Below, piece after piece: positions 24,601 through 32,841 of a stretch of 36,974 bases of DNA. The stretch is taken from the NCBI GenBank assembly GCA_023954815.1, contig JAGSHB010000046.1, forward strand, positions 1 through 36,974. Direction: 5' to 3'. Both the position numbers and the translations under genes were made by a program. The notes beneath the pieces are model-generated. The model was not told the origin of the DNA. It searched no databases and saw only the letters and a program-made list of their open reading frames with translations. This DNA is from Myxococcales bacterium (GTDB lineage: Bacteria; Myxococcota_A; UBA9042). Numbering within the stretch: position 1 is the first letter of the stretch; each line of letters begins with the position of its first letter.

Positions 24601-25837
24601 AGAGCCGCCAGCTGGCAAGTACTGGGTTCGCGTGACTGGTGGTGGCGTCGCAGCGCCGACCTTCCCGCTGCCGGAGATGCCAGCGGAAGCCCGGACAATC
24701 GAGGTCGACCCGCCCAAGCCTCGGCAACAAGGTCAGCGCGGCGGTATGCCGGGCGGCATGCAGGGTCGTCCCGGTATGGGTCGCCCAGGTCTCGGCGGTC
24801 AGGGGTTTCCGACGCAGCCGGGCGGCGGCTTTTTGCCGAAGAGTCCGGGCACGACGCGCAATCCCACCGTGCGACCGCCGGCGCCGAGTCAACCGCGCCC
24901 ACCTGGCATCACGGCACGGCCGCACGGTCAGTTGCCGGGCTTGATTCCAGGAGCGGGCGGCCTGCCTGCGCCAGGTGCAGCAGCCCAAGGTCCTGCCGGC
25001 AAAGCGGCGCCGAAGCGGCCTCCGGCACCGAAGATTCCGAAGGTGATTTTGCCCGATGGCTACCCGCGACCGGCGGTGAATCTCAGCGCTGCCCGGCTGG
25101 ATCTGCCGTACCAGCTGCAGCTCCGTATCCTGCCGCCTTGTCCTGAGGGCAACGACAAGCGCGAACCGAACAATTCGGCCGGAAAAGCAGCCCGTGTGAA
25201 GGTGGGGAGCCAGCAATTGCTCCGGATCTGCAAGGGTGATGTCGACTGGCTGGAGATCGAGCAGAAGACCGATCAGAACGTGCAAGTCATGGCACGCTAC
25301 GACTTCGCCCACGGCGCGTTGCAGATGGAAGCGTTCGACGAGCAGGGCACGACTTCAGTGGCCAAAGCGCAGACTGCAGCGCCGCGCCTGCCAGGCAATG
25401 CCAAGGGCGCCGATACGCCAGAAGCGCGTCGGGGGCGCACAGCGACGACGGGCTTGGTCATCAAGGGCGGCAAAGACAAGCGTGTCGTGAAGCTGCGCAT
25501 CAAGGCCGACAAAGAAACCGAGAATTTCTACGTCCTGCGCCTGCAAGAGCCGCCGCCGCCGAGCGACAAGGGCAAAAAGAAGAAACAGGACAACAAGAAG
25601 AACAAAGACGATAAGAAGAAGAAAAAGAAGGACGACAAGAAGAAGAAGTCGGACCCAAAGAAGAAGAAAGACGACAAGAAGAAAGAGAAGAAGAAGAAGA
25701 AGAAGAAAGATGACCGCCGCAAGGAACAGCTACGTCGCCAGATGAAGCGGCATGACCGAAATCCCAAAAATCTCGAGGCCCAGGAGGCGCTGCGTCGCTC
25801 GCCCTTCCGAAACAGCAGGCCGACAAAGGACTGGTAG
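21686..25837 (+). CDS. batB: Giant BatB-BatC-like fusion: VWA, TPR, four PPC-like domains and Lys/Asp tail
   Basis: The 1383-residue protein is about four times the usual BatB length. Residues 1-375 are BatB: membrane helices near 10-29 and 61-76, a VWA domain with complete metal site D99-x-S101-x-S103, T172 and D217 (FSDGED), and helices near 328-346 and 350-372. Residues of about 428-500 contain TPR units (AVIWYNIGLSQAILGQYEEA), as in BatC. Then come four modules starting with a PPC-like signature: C608 (MEPNN), C745 (LEPND), C866 (YEQND) and C1152 (REPNN). Each contains a CPxDxDW-like or related strand, as in bacterial pre-peptidase C-terminal domains. A Gly/Pro/Met-rich segment (about 1015-1125) separates modules 3 and 4. 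From about 1293 the tail is almost pure Lys and Asp. The start at 21686 lies 15 nt after batA. Confidence 0.85.
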   Translation: MDELTFASPEMAWLAVPAVVLTAWGLVQLRRLSIRLARLGTGPVIHRLIASFSPRRATWQWVCVGLAGVLLAASAMRPRYGLRETEVANAGIDVVFAVDASKSMLVRDVVPNRLQGTMLEISGLLEQLAGGRVALVPFAGIPFVQCPLTTDQEVIRTYMGELKPSDMPVGGTNIGRAISLAAEVLTGGKQQAEAKLRGNLIPQFKGSKHKAIVLFSDGEDHEGAALKAAKKAAAQGIRIYTVGVGSGFGDPVPIISGDGTVTGTLKDSSGNPIFSKLNGKLLTAIAKATGGKYLHYANKTVVPDLFAALDALEKAEYAETFKLLGEDRYQYLLGPALLLLLISLLLTPRRALARAAVVLVGLAMLPMQSAQAAKPAQVPTASQMATAPPAKLAPAEPPAASPKPAAKRSGERTQAEARRDQSWMERENPDIADGRDLIAAGKPGEALTAFRAAKENRPEHAVIWYNIGLSQAILGQYEEAAKALGRALSALAESDPELEADIHYTSGTSELLWGQDVLARAASARQANAGGGSAKPDPAPGATLGGAPGKKAPGKKSAATDAKTVENEAAGHFRTAVERLQEALMAAPSRVDVRRNLELARMLAYPPCERRDKAMEPNNQVAQAKPLKLDPKKKETSFTLVSCPIDRDLFQLPLRAGDRLTVTVDAKEPDDKLIDPLDRDSSRPVELAVQLRSLDGQTVIRGGDAPTQTVQWADVRQDERILVDVRNVAEQEANYDLKVKILPACPRTEDPLEPNDTLQQAKEVPLGRPLPMRLCPRNEDWIAVRLSAGQGVLVKAKAEFDLGTETLELDVMGPDGALLSHGVQAKEGYLARMAYAPIPGLYYVRVRGGIDTEASYQLSISVLPPCQRRDDAYEQNDQALSANPMAKRHLSGPLPPMQLCPGDDDWYQVELAQGESLFVDLMAKVAELPDVAPLAGQLTVTVYDSAGRVWGKARGAPLKAGQESLGRTAAVLEPPAGKYWVRVTGGGVAAPTFPLPEMPAEARTIEVDPPKPRQQGQRGGMPGGMQGRPGMGRPGLGGQGFPTQPGGGFLPKSPGTTRNPTVRPPAPSQPRPPGITARPHGQLPGLIPGAGGLPAPGAAAQGPAGKAAPKRPPAPKIPKVILPDGYPRPAVNLSAARLDLPYQLQLRILPPCPEGNDKREPNNSAGKAARVKVGSQQLLRICKGDVDWLEIEQKTDQNVQVMARYDFAHGALQMEAFDEQGTTSVAKAQTAAPRLPGNAKGADTPEARRGRTATTGLVIKGGKDKRVVKLRIKADKETENFYVLRLQEPPPPSDKGKKKKQDNKKNKDDKKKKKKDDKKKKSDPKKKKDDKKKEKKKKKKKDDRRKEQLRRQMKRHDRNPKNLEAQEALRRSPFRNSRPTKDW
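24717..25045 (+). repeat. Low-complexity Gly/Pro/Met/Gln-rich coding segment
   Basis: This part of the BatB-like fusion gene encodes Gly-Met-Pro/Gly-Arg-Pro-Gly repeats (for example GGMPGGMQGRPGMGRPG) and then Pro/Ala-rich sequence. It lies between the third and fourth PPC-like modules and probably acts as a flexible spacer. Confidence 0.75.
25562..25733 (+). repeat. Lys/Asp-rich low-complexity tail (AAG/GAC-rich DNA)
   Basis: About 57 codons are nearly all AAG, AAA and GAC/GAT, with a few Ser, Pro, Glu, Asn and Gln. The strand is strongly purine-rich and unlike the rest of the GC-rich gene. The frame stays open and the following residues are basic and helical, so it is real coding sequence and not a frameshift. 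The charged tail may bind polyanions such as LPS, DNA or teichoic-like polymers. Confidence 0.85.
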
Positions 25838-28444
25838 ATGAGCGCACGGCTTCAACTCACCCTCGCAGCGATCTTGACGCTGGCGACCGTGTCGCCTGTG
25901 GATGCGGCTGTCGGGCGGCAGGTCACCATGAAGGTGCAGGCCCGTCGCGTGGTGATGGGCGATAGCCTGGTTGTTCAGGTCACGGCGCGGGGCGAGTTCG
26001 ACGATATCACCCCGCCTAGTTCAGACGGATTCGACTTCAGACAGACCGGCCGTAGCTCCCAGATGAGCATCATCGGTGCCCGCGTCTCCCGTAGCTTGGT
26101 GTTGACCTACACCGGCGCGCCAAGACGACCGGGTAAGTGGAAGGTCCACGGCGCAAACCTCAAGTTTCAGGGCAAAGTCGTCAGCAGATCGGCAGATGTG
26201 GTGATCGAGGTCGTCGATGGCCGCGCCGCCATGGGACCGGCGCTATCTCCACGGCAAGCGCAGAACCTCCGGCGGTACAACAACGAGCCATTTTTCGTGC
26301 GGCCGGTTCTCAGCACAGCGAGCCCGTACGTCGGGCAACCGCTGGTCATCAGCTTTGAGTTGTTCTGGGCCCGCGGCTCCTCCGTTCAGGGCATCCGAGA
26401 GTTGGCCGAGCCGAAGTTTGACGGCTTCGAGGTCGAAGATCTGCTCAGCGGCACGCCGCAGCGACAAGAGCAGGTGCGCGTCGGTGGGCGGGTCTACTTT
26501 CGGCAGGTGACCCGCAAGGTGCTGCTGACCGCCTCAGCCGCAGGAACATTCGAGATCATCGGCCCACGCTATCGCGTTGAGGTTGGGGACTTCTTCGACT
26601 CCCGCGCCTACAAGGTCGGTCCACCGCCGGTGAAATTGACCGTCCAAGGCGTCCCGACGAAAGGGCGTCCGAAGAGCTACCGTGACGATGCAATCGGCAA
26701 GTTCACCTTGCGCGGGCACCTGCTACACCGCGGAAAACCGGTGCAGAAGCTCAATATCAAGACCGGTGAACGCGCCGTGTTGGTCTATGAAGTCGCAGGG
26801 CGCGGCAACCTGCTCAGCCTGCCTGAACTCGCCCCTGCGCCCCTGGCCGGGATGCACATCGAGAAGCTGCCCGGCCTGCCCGATGAGTCCGTCAAACGCA
26901 CGGCCTCAGGGATGACGGGAAAGCGGTCGTGGCAGTTTCTACTGAGCTTCGACCGACCCGGCACCCAGACCCTCCCGCCACTGACCTGGAGTTTCTTCGA
27001 TCCAGGCAGCGGGCGTTTTCAGTCTACCCGCATCGAAGGACTACAGGTTGTTGTGTCGGGCGCAGCCTTGGCATCGGCTACCGCAGCAGGCGCTGGTGCA
27101 CAGCCGCCCACGAGCGGAAACCCTGTATTGTCAGGCGAAAAGACGAAAGACCGCCTCGACTTGCGCCCCATCGCACCCCACGCTCGGATCGCACAGCAGT
27201 CCCATCGCCACTTCACCGCGCAATCTTGGTATTGGCCGGCCGCCGGTAGCTCCTGGGCCGGTGCCCTCCTCCTATTTGGCCTTTGGGGATGGCGACGGCG
27301 GCGACAAGCAGGCGCCAAGGGGCGGACGGTTGCGGGTGCACTGCAGCAGGCCCAAGGCGCCCTCGCCGCGGCGACGGACCACGCCGAACTGCAGACGGCG
27401 GTCCACCATTACTTTGCGGTGCGGGCGCAGCTGACGACGTCCGGTCTCACAGCCCAGAAACTCCTTCGGACGCTCTCCCAACGAGGGGTTCCGCCGCAGC
27501 TCGCAGAAGCCATCTCCGCGCAGCTTGAGCACTGTGATTACGCTAGATTTGCCCCAGGCGGCGGCGATGATGAGCTGCGGGCCACGGCTACGCGTCTCGG
27601 CACACTGCTGGCCGATACCGACACGCACCTGGGCGACTCCAAGACGCCGAAACAACCGCTCCACGCCATCGTCTGGCTGGTGATGCTGGTTGCGCTGAGC
27701 CCGGCTGTCAGCCAGGCAGCGACCCTCGATCAGAGCTTTCAGGCGGCCAATGCTGCGTACGTTAGCGGTGATCTGAACGCTGCTGAGCGCGGCTATGAGG
27801 GCCTGCTCAAGCATGGCGTGCACGCGAGTGCCGTGCACTACAACCTGGGAAATGTGCTGACCCGCAAAGGGCGTTTGGGTGAGGCTGTCGGGCACTATCG
27901 TCGGGCGCAACGACTCGGCCCCAGCGCGACTGTCGCAGCAGACGTCGCCCACAACCTCGCCAAGGTGCGTCGCAGATTGGGTGAGCGAGCGCGCCGGAAC
28001 CATCGGGTTCTCCATATTTTCGACGAGACACCGGAACTGGATGTCGCGGTTGCCCGCGCCGCGCCCCGCGGACTGCTGGGCGGCTTGATTTTACTGCTCG
28101 GTGCGCTTGCGCTCGTGTTGCTCGCAATTCGGGTGTTCCGCGGCTCGGGTGCTGCCCTCGGCATCGCGGTAGGGGTACTCGCAGCACTGCAGCTGATTTG
28201 CGCAGGTTGGCTCTGGCATGCGCAGCGGGTCGACCAGCATGTGCGACACGCGGTGGTCGTTCATGAAGACGTTGGCTTGGTGCCGTGCAGCGGGGTCGGC
28301 GAGCGCCTCGACCTGCCGGAGGGCCTGGAAGTTCGCGTCCTGAGAACACGTCCCGACGGTCGCGCGGAAGTGCGCCTGCCCAATGGCCGCAGTGGCTGCG
28401 TGGCACGCGGCGGACTCGTCCACGTCGATCAGGCACAGGGATGA
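25838..28444 (+). CDS. batD: BatD-BatE fusion: BatD beta domains, TPR and SH3-like domain
   Basis: The 868-residue membrane protein has a signal peptide (to about 24; VSPVDAAVG). BatD/oxygen-tolerance type beta domains follow (about 25-400; VGRQVTMKVQARRVVMGDSL, PFFVRPVLSTASPYVGQPLV, TPQRQEQVRVGGRVYFRQV), then a membrane helix with a basic stop (about 468-485; LLLFGLWGWRRRR). A cytoplasmic helical stretch and a second helix lie at about 607-628. TPR units (about 634-700; AVHYNLGNVLTRKGRLGEAV), two helices (about 745-796) and a C-terminal SH3-like domain (PEGLEVRVLRTRPDGRAEVR) match the BatE plan. It starts immediately after the previous stop (AAGGA upstream), and its stop overlaps the next ATG (28441-28444). 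It is the second BatD-like protein of this operon. Confidence 0.85.
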   Translation: MSARLQLTLAAILTLATVSPVDAAVGRQVTMKVQARRVVMGDSLVVQVTARGEFDDITPPSSDGFDFRQTGRSSQMSIIGARVSRSLVLTYTGAPRRPGKWKVHGANLKFQGKVVSRSADVVIEVVDGRAAMGPALSPRQAQNLRRYNNEPFFVRPVLSTASPYVGQPLVISFELFWARGSSVQGIRELAEPKFDGFEVEDLLSGTPQRQEQVRVGGRVYFRQVTRKVLLTASAAGTFEIIGPRYRVEVGDFFDSRAYKVGPPPVKLTVQGVPTKGRPKSYRDDAIGKFTLRGHLLHRGKPVQKLNIKTGERAVLVYEVAGRGNLLSLPELAPAPLAGMHIEKLPGLPDESVKRTASGMTGKRSWQFLLSFDRPGTQTLPPLTWSFFDPGSGRFQSTRIEGLQVVVSGAALASATAAGAGAQPPTSGNPVLSGEKTKDRLDLRPIAPHARIAQQSHRHFTAQSWYWPAAGSSWAGALLLFGLWGWRRRRQAGAKGRTVAGALQQAQGALAAATDHAELQTAVHHYFAVRAQLTTSGLTAQKLLRTLSQRGVPPQLAEAISAQLEHCDYARFAPGGGDDELRATATRLGTLLADTDTHLGDSKTPKQPLHAIVWLVMLVALSPAVSQAATLDQSFQAANAAYVSGDLNAAERGYEGLLKHGVHASAVHYNLGNVLTRKGRLGEAVGHYRRAQRLGPSATVAADVAHNLAKVRRRLGERARRNHRVLHIFDETPELDVAVARAAPRGLLGGLILLLGALALVLLAIRVFRGSGAALGIAVGVLAALQLICAGWLWHAQRVDQHVRHAVVVHEDVGLVPCSGVGERLDLPEGLEVRVLRTRPDGRAEVRLPNGRSGCVARGGLVHVDQAQG

Positions 28445-30435
28445 CGATCGAGCGCTCGACCCAACCAGACGTTCCCGACTACCCTGGCGCCATGATCGGA
28501 CCCTCGTGGCCATATCGCTTCCATGCGGCGTCAGCGCTCACCGTCGTGCTCGTGGCTCTTTTGGGCCTGTTGTCGTCTGGATGCGGCAAGTCGAAGTCGG
28601 GCAATCAGGCCGAAAAGACGGGCCCAAAGGCACAAACACGCGTCTCCCCCCCCAGCGCAGAGGCGTCGCCCCCACCGCTTCAGGCCGCGCGCGCCAGGCC
28701 AGGTGCATCGGCAGCCGGCGCGTTCGATGCAGAGCGCTCCCACTGGGGCCCAGCTCTCACCTCGGTTGGCGCGACCGATGTGTTGATTCGTGCCGAGGGC
28801 CCCGCACATGGCGCCACAGCACTCGATCGGGCCATCGCTCCCTGGGCGCGGGCGCTGCGTAAGCTGCCGGATGTCCGCCACGTTTGGAGCCACGCTGCGG
28901 CCGGACATGTACGCCTAGTCGTTCGGCTTGGGGCCAAGCGCAAGGCCTCCGAGGCGCGAGCGGTCGTCACGCAGACCATCGCCAAGCTCAAGCCACCCGA
29001 GCTGGCCGAACCGCAGGTCGTTGCGATCGTCCCTGGTCAGCGAGCAGTGGCCGCCATGACGGTCATTGCGCCCGACGGCACAAAACAGGCCACTGAGCTG
29101 CTCACGGCGCAGGTGCTACCCGCACTCGGCAAGGTAGACGGTGTTGCCCGATCGTGGGTCGCCAGTGCGGCCCGCAAGTACCAAGTGGTGCGTTGGATGC
29201 CGCCCCACCTCAAGCGCCATCAGGTCGCGCTCGGTGCGGCGCAGCGCGCGCTGAAGTCTGCGCTGAAGAAAGGGACCGGTTCTCTGGCCAATCGATTGGA
29301 GGTCGGTCGTGTCACCAGCCAAGACGGCAAACAGGTGGCCTTGCGCGCATTGAGCGAGGTGGAGTGGGGCGAAGGCGAGCCAGGCGCCGCAGCCTATACC
29401 GGAAAACGCCGCGTAGTATCCGCCATCGTCGAGGCTGGGGTCGCGGTCGACAGCGCCCTGTTGAGTCGTTCGATTCAAGATCAGGTGGTCAAACCGCAAC
29501 TGCGTTCGCTGGGCAAAGGGGTGGAGCACTTTCATCACGCCCTGTTGGTGATGCGCCGATTCCGCCTCGTGCGCAAAGCCGGTTTCGAGCCCATGGCAGC
29601 ATTTCGCACCAGACTTGCCGCGCTAGGCGCTGCGAAGGCGTTTCACGACGTCTTCCTGTTGAAGGGCCTCGATGGCGTGCCGGCCTCGCTGCAGGGCGGG
29701 CTCGATGATGCTGCGCGATGGACGCTGTGGGTCGCAGCCAGCGCCGGCGTCCGCGACGAAGAGATCTACCAAATTCTCGGCGAGACGCTGAATCCCGGTG
29801 GTTGGCGAGTCGTGCCGCTGCAGTCGAGTCAGGACACGGCCATCGCATGGCTCACGGGCAACGACACGACGGCGGCCGTCTTCTTTGCATCCAATGACCC
29901 GGTACGGCTGCGCAAGTCCACGCAGACACTGATCGCCGAGCTGGCCAATGAGCGCCGCATCGGTCGCCGACGCTCGGGACCACGGCGCGGGCCAACGCCG
30001 CTCGGCTATGGGGTAACGCGCGGCAAGATTGCGCGCACTGTGGGCGTGCACAGTAGCGATCTCGCCAGCGCGATTGCGCTCCGTTCGCGCCTTCAATTTA
30101 GCGGTCTCATGGGCACACAGTCCGTCTGGGAGGGGCTGCCGACCGGCGTCATGTCATCGCGTCAGGCCGAGTTGCCGCTTGGTGGCCACAAAGGGCTGAC
30201 CCCTTGGCAGGTTGTTTTGCAAATTCGCGACAAGACAGAGGACACACCGCGGCTGCGTCTCGATGGCATGGCGTGCCTGTGGTACGGCACCGATCCGGCC
30301 GAGGACTCCGCATCCGAGTTCGCTATCGCATTTTGGACGGCCATCGAGGAACGACTCGAACCCTCACGTAGACTCGAGGTTCGTTCGCTGTCGCTCGAAC
30401 AATCTCCACTGAGTCAGGCCACTCGTGTGCCGTAG
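28441..30435 (+). CDS. Lipoprotein resembling the periplasmic porter domains of RND transporters, without membrane helices
   Basis: The 664-residue probable lipoprotein has the signal LTVVLVALLGLLSSGC (acylated C48 from the ATG at 28441, or C31 from the ATG at 28492), then a Pro/Ala linker. The body reads like AcrB/CzcA porter domains. ATDVLIRAEGPAHGATALDR with LPDVRHVWSHAAAGHVRLVV mirrors the first periplasmic strand-helix-strand unit. YQVVRWMPPHLKRHQVALG and a segment containing GKQVALRALSEVEWGEGEPG mirror the later subdomains. The second half (WLTGNDTTAAVFFASNDPVR, YGVTRGKIARTVGVHSSDLA, GLTPWQVVLQIRDKTEDTPR) repeats the plan. Only the signal is hydrophobic enough to cross a membrane. The mature length of about 600 matches two RND periplasmic loops of about 300 each. 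Start overlaps the previous stop (ATGA). Homology is inferred from memory of the family. Confidence 0.6.
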   Translation: MTIERSTQPDVPDYPGAMIGPSWPYRFHAASALTVVLVALLGLLSSGCGKSKSGNQAEKTGPKAQTRVSPPSAEASPPPLQAARARPGASAAGAFDAERSHWGPALTSVGATDVLIRAEGPAHGATALDRAIAPWARALRKLPDVRHVWSHAAAGHVRLVVRLGAKRKASEARAVVTQTIAKLKPPELAEPQVVAIVPGQRAVAAMTVIAPDGTKQATELLTAQVLPALGKVDGVARSWVASAARKYQVVRWMPPHLKRHQVALGAAQRALKSALKKGTGSLANRLEVGRVTSQDGKQVALRALSEVEWGEGEPGAAAYTGKRRVVSAIVEAGVAVDSALLSRSIQDQVVKPQLRSLGKGVEHFHHALLVMRRFRLVRKAGFEPMAAFRTRLAALGAAKAFHDVFLLKGLDGVPASLQGGLDDAARWTLWVAASAGVRDEEIYQILGETLNPGGWRVVPLQSSQDTAIAWLTGNDTTAAVFFASNDPVRLRKSTQTLIAELANERRIGRRRSGPRRGPTPLGYGVTRGKIARTVGVHSSDLASAIALRSRLQFSGLMGTQSVWEGLPTGVMSSRQAELPLGGHKGLTPWQVVLQIRDKTEDTPRLRLDGMACLWYGTDPAEDSASEFAIAFWTAIEERLEPSRRLEVRSLSLEQSPLSQATRVP

Positions 30436-31546
30436 CCACCGCCGCTTGTTGGTTGCGGTGTGGATCACGATGGCGGCGCCCCTGGCGTGTAGCTCTTGGA
30501 ACGAGCCCGCCCCCGAAAAATGGCGCCCAAAGCCCTGCAGCAGCTTGGCGGACCGACTCGTCGAGCTTCGCGCGCACGTGGCAGACGACGGCTTTAAAGA
30601 GACGTCCGCCTGGCTCACGAGCCCGCAGACCGGCGCTGATATCAAGCACGTTGTGGCCCTGCTGCCCGCGACCAACACCAACCTCGCCAAGCTCAACGCC
30701 AGCGGCCCAGGTGATGCAGGATCCGGCGACACCCAGCCAGGCAATGGCGAGGTGGGGCAAGATGCGTCCGCTGTGATGAAATGGGCGCGCAGCACGCTCG
30801 ATGTGCTACTGCTCCCTCCATCCAAACAACCGGCGGCAAATGAGGTTCTTGCGGAGCTATCCAAGATGAGCCACTGCCTCGATGAAACCGCATGGCGGCT
30901 GTTGGGCACGCTATTCCGTGACCCACGAACAGCTACGGCGTTGGCGTCTCTCATGAAGGCGAGCCTTCGACAGACTAGCCAGAAACAAACGGAACTCGCT
31001 GAGGTGGGGCTCGATGACCCAATCGTATTCCAGCAACTCGTCGGCACACTGCTCAAATCGCTAGCTGATCCTGAGTTTGCCCCTGGCCCCCTGCTGGAAC
31101 TTCTCAGCGGACTCGCTTCGACACCCGACGGCTTGCTCACGGCGCTCGGCAACACGCTGTCACTGCTGGTAACTGAGCCGAGCGGTCTCGTGGCGCCCAA
31201 ACGAAGAGCGCACACCGCAGCCCTTCTGACCTGTCTTGGGGCGCGCGAGACGCAGACGCTGCTGCCATGGCTGATCCACGGGGTGTTGGTTCGTCAGCCT
31301 GGACTGGTCACTTCCGCGCCAACTCCCACACCGGGAGATAGCCCCTCCCTGCTCCCCGCTGCCAAGCTCGCCGACGCGTTCGCGAGCCAGAAAGGCGGCC
31401 GTGCAGCGCTGATTCGCCTTGTCTCCGGCGTACTTCAGCCTGCAGTGGTGGCGGAGTTGCGCGCAATGTTGCAGCCACCGCTATCGACGGAATTGCAGTC
31501 GCTCATCGCAGGCCTACCTGCAGCAGCGACGTGTGCGACGAGATGA
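30425..31546 (+). CDS. Probable lipoprotein, alpha-helical, unknown function (Bat operon)
   Basis: The 373-residue protein starts at a GTG (30425) inside the end of the previous gene (11-nt overlap). It has a basic N-region and a signal ending MAAPLAC, so C22 may be acylated, although P-L-A-C is not an ideal lipobox. The rest is Leu/Ala-rich with repeated amphipathic helices (LLKSLADPEF, LLELLSGLASTP, LLPWLIHGVL), which suggests a HEAT-like or helical-bundle fold. No catalytic motif was recognised. Its position between the RND-like lipoprotein and the FadL-like barrel, with overlaps at both ends, points to an envelope role linked to both. Confidence 0.65.
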   Translation: MCRSHRRLLVAVWITMAAPLACSSWNEPAPEKWRPKPCSSLADRLVELRAHVADDGFKETSAWLTSPQTGADIKHVVALLPATNTNLAKLNASGPGDAGSGDTQPGNGEVGQDASAVMKWARSTLDVLLLPPSKQPAANEVLAELSKMSHCLDETAWRLLGTLFRDPRTATALASLMKASLRQTSQKQTELAEVGLDDPIVFQQLVGTLLKSLADPEFAPGPLLELLSGLASTPDGLLTALGNTLSLLVTEPSGLVAPKRRAHTAALLTCLGARETQTLLPWLIHGVLVRQPGLVTSAPTPTPGDSPSLLPAAKLADAFASQKGGRAALIRLVSGVLQPAVVAELRAMLQPPLSTELQSLIAGLPAAATCATR

Positions 31547-32841
31547 GCCGTCACGCTGAGGGCGCGCCGCAGCGCCCACCACTAGCCGGAGCCATGGTGC
31601 GAGGCCGCGCCTGCCCGGTGTTCGCTGCGTTCGTGCTGATTTTCGCACCTTCGATTGTGCTCGCGACGCCATACGGTGCCGGCGCGGTGTGCGTGGCGCG
31701 AGGCGGACAGTGCAGCGCACAGGTCCCGGATACGGCCGCCGCCTTTCACAACACGGCGGCGCTCTCCAACGCCAAACCCGCGGTCAGACTCAGCACGACA
31801 GGCGCCCTTCACGCCATGGGCGCGGCGTTGCGCTGCACCGATTGCACGGCACATCGACCACCTGCATCAAGGCAAACGTCCTTGGGATGGGCGGGCCCGG
31901 TTCATCCGAGGGTCGGTCTCGGCGTTGCCATGAGCGTGCCCGCTGGCGAGCTGGTCGCTATCGGCGTCAGGGATCGGAGACAGCCCCATTGGCCAGGTCT
32001 CATGGGCGTAGCCGAGCGATTTTCATTCCACGCTGGGGTCGGCGCGCGAATCTTTCCGTGGTTGCGGCTTGGCATCGGCGTTCAGGTACATGCTCAAATC
32101 GCGAGCAAAGTTCGCTTGGATCTCGACCTCGTCAACGGCGTGGTCGATCGCGCTGATGTGGAGATTCACCTCGGGCCGTCCGTCGGGCCAACCGCAGCGG
32201 CGCTTGTGTCGCTGAGTGACCACCTACAACTCGCCGCCACATGGCGCTACCAGGCGGCGATCGGTTACCAAATTCCAGCCCACATCGTCATGGACCATGT
32301 CGCTGACGCGCAGCTCACCCTGGCGCAGCTCGCCCACGGCACGCCTCAAACCGTGGACATCGCGTTGGGGTACAGCGATGAAACCGTGTCACTGGAAGCG
32401 GGCTTTCGCGTTGAATTCTGGGGCTGGTTGCCAGGAATCGGCCCCGATGCGGCGTCGGACGTCGGCGGCCCATTGGTCGACGGCGTGGGCCTCGGCCGAC
32501 TCGCTGACATCGACGCTCCCGCTTCGGCTTGGGCGCCCACGCTGCAACATACCCTATCGGCTGGTGCCGCGGTCTCATGGCGCATTCGCCGCCAACTGAC
32601 GCTGCACGCGGGGTGCCGCTTCAAACCTTCGCCCTTCCCGGTTGCCACGGCAGATGCTGCCCTGCTCGACGGCGACGGACTGATGGCTGGAGGCGGTGCA
32701 GCGCTGAAAATTGGCCAGTGGCGTGTGGCCGTCGGCGGTCAGGTCTGGCACTGGCTACCTCGAACACCTGCAGCGGGGCCAACCGCCCGCTATGACGGAG
32801 TTAGCCTCATCGGAGCGGTCGACCTCACGCGAACGTTCTAG
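31543..32841 (+). CDS. FadL/OMPP1-like outer-membrane beta-barrel protein
   Basis: The 432-residue protein has a long basic N-region and a signal segment (FAAFVLIFAPSIVLA). The mature part begins TPYGAGAVCVARGGQC and contains DTAAAFHNTAALSN, close to the N-terminal plug/asparagine-rich start of FadL-type hydrophobic-compound channels. Alternating beta strands follow (VGARIFPWLRLGIGVQVHA, DIALGYSDETVSLEAGFRVE) and the protein ends in Phe (DLTRTF), a usual BAM-targeting signal. The ATG at 31543 overlaps the previous stop (ATGA). An ATG at 31594 would give a more usual signal length but has a poorly spaced ribosome site. Uptake or export of hydrophobic molecules is the family role; the cargo here is unknown. 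It is the last gene of the operon. Confidence 0.72.
   Translation: MSRHAEGAPQRPPLAGAMVRGRACPVFAAFVLIFAPSIVLATPYGAGAVCVARGGQCSAQVPDTAAAFHNTAALSNAKPAVRLSTTGALHAMGAALRCTDCTAHRPPASRQTSLGWAGPVHPRVGLGVAMSVPAGELVAIGVRDRRQPHWPGLMGVAERFSFHAGVGARIFPWLRLGIGVQVHAQIASKVRLDLDLVNGVVDRADVEIHLGPSVGPTAAALVSLSDHLQLAATWRYQAAIGYQIPAHIVMDHVADAQLTLAQLAHGTPQTVDIALGYSDETVSLEAGFRVEFWGWLPGIGPDAASDVGGPLVDGVGLGRLADIDAPASAWAPTLQHTLSAGAAVSWRIRRQLTLHAGCRFKPSPFPVATADAALLDGDGLMAGGGAALKIGQWRVAVGGQVWHWLPRTPAAGPTARYDGVSLIGAVDLTRTF

Noticed and set aside
25562-25733. Frameshift or sequencing artefact in the Lys/Asp-rich stretch
   Set aside because: The frame stays open, continues to a basic helical end and meets the next start exactly; both codons and charge pattern are consistent.
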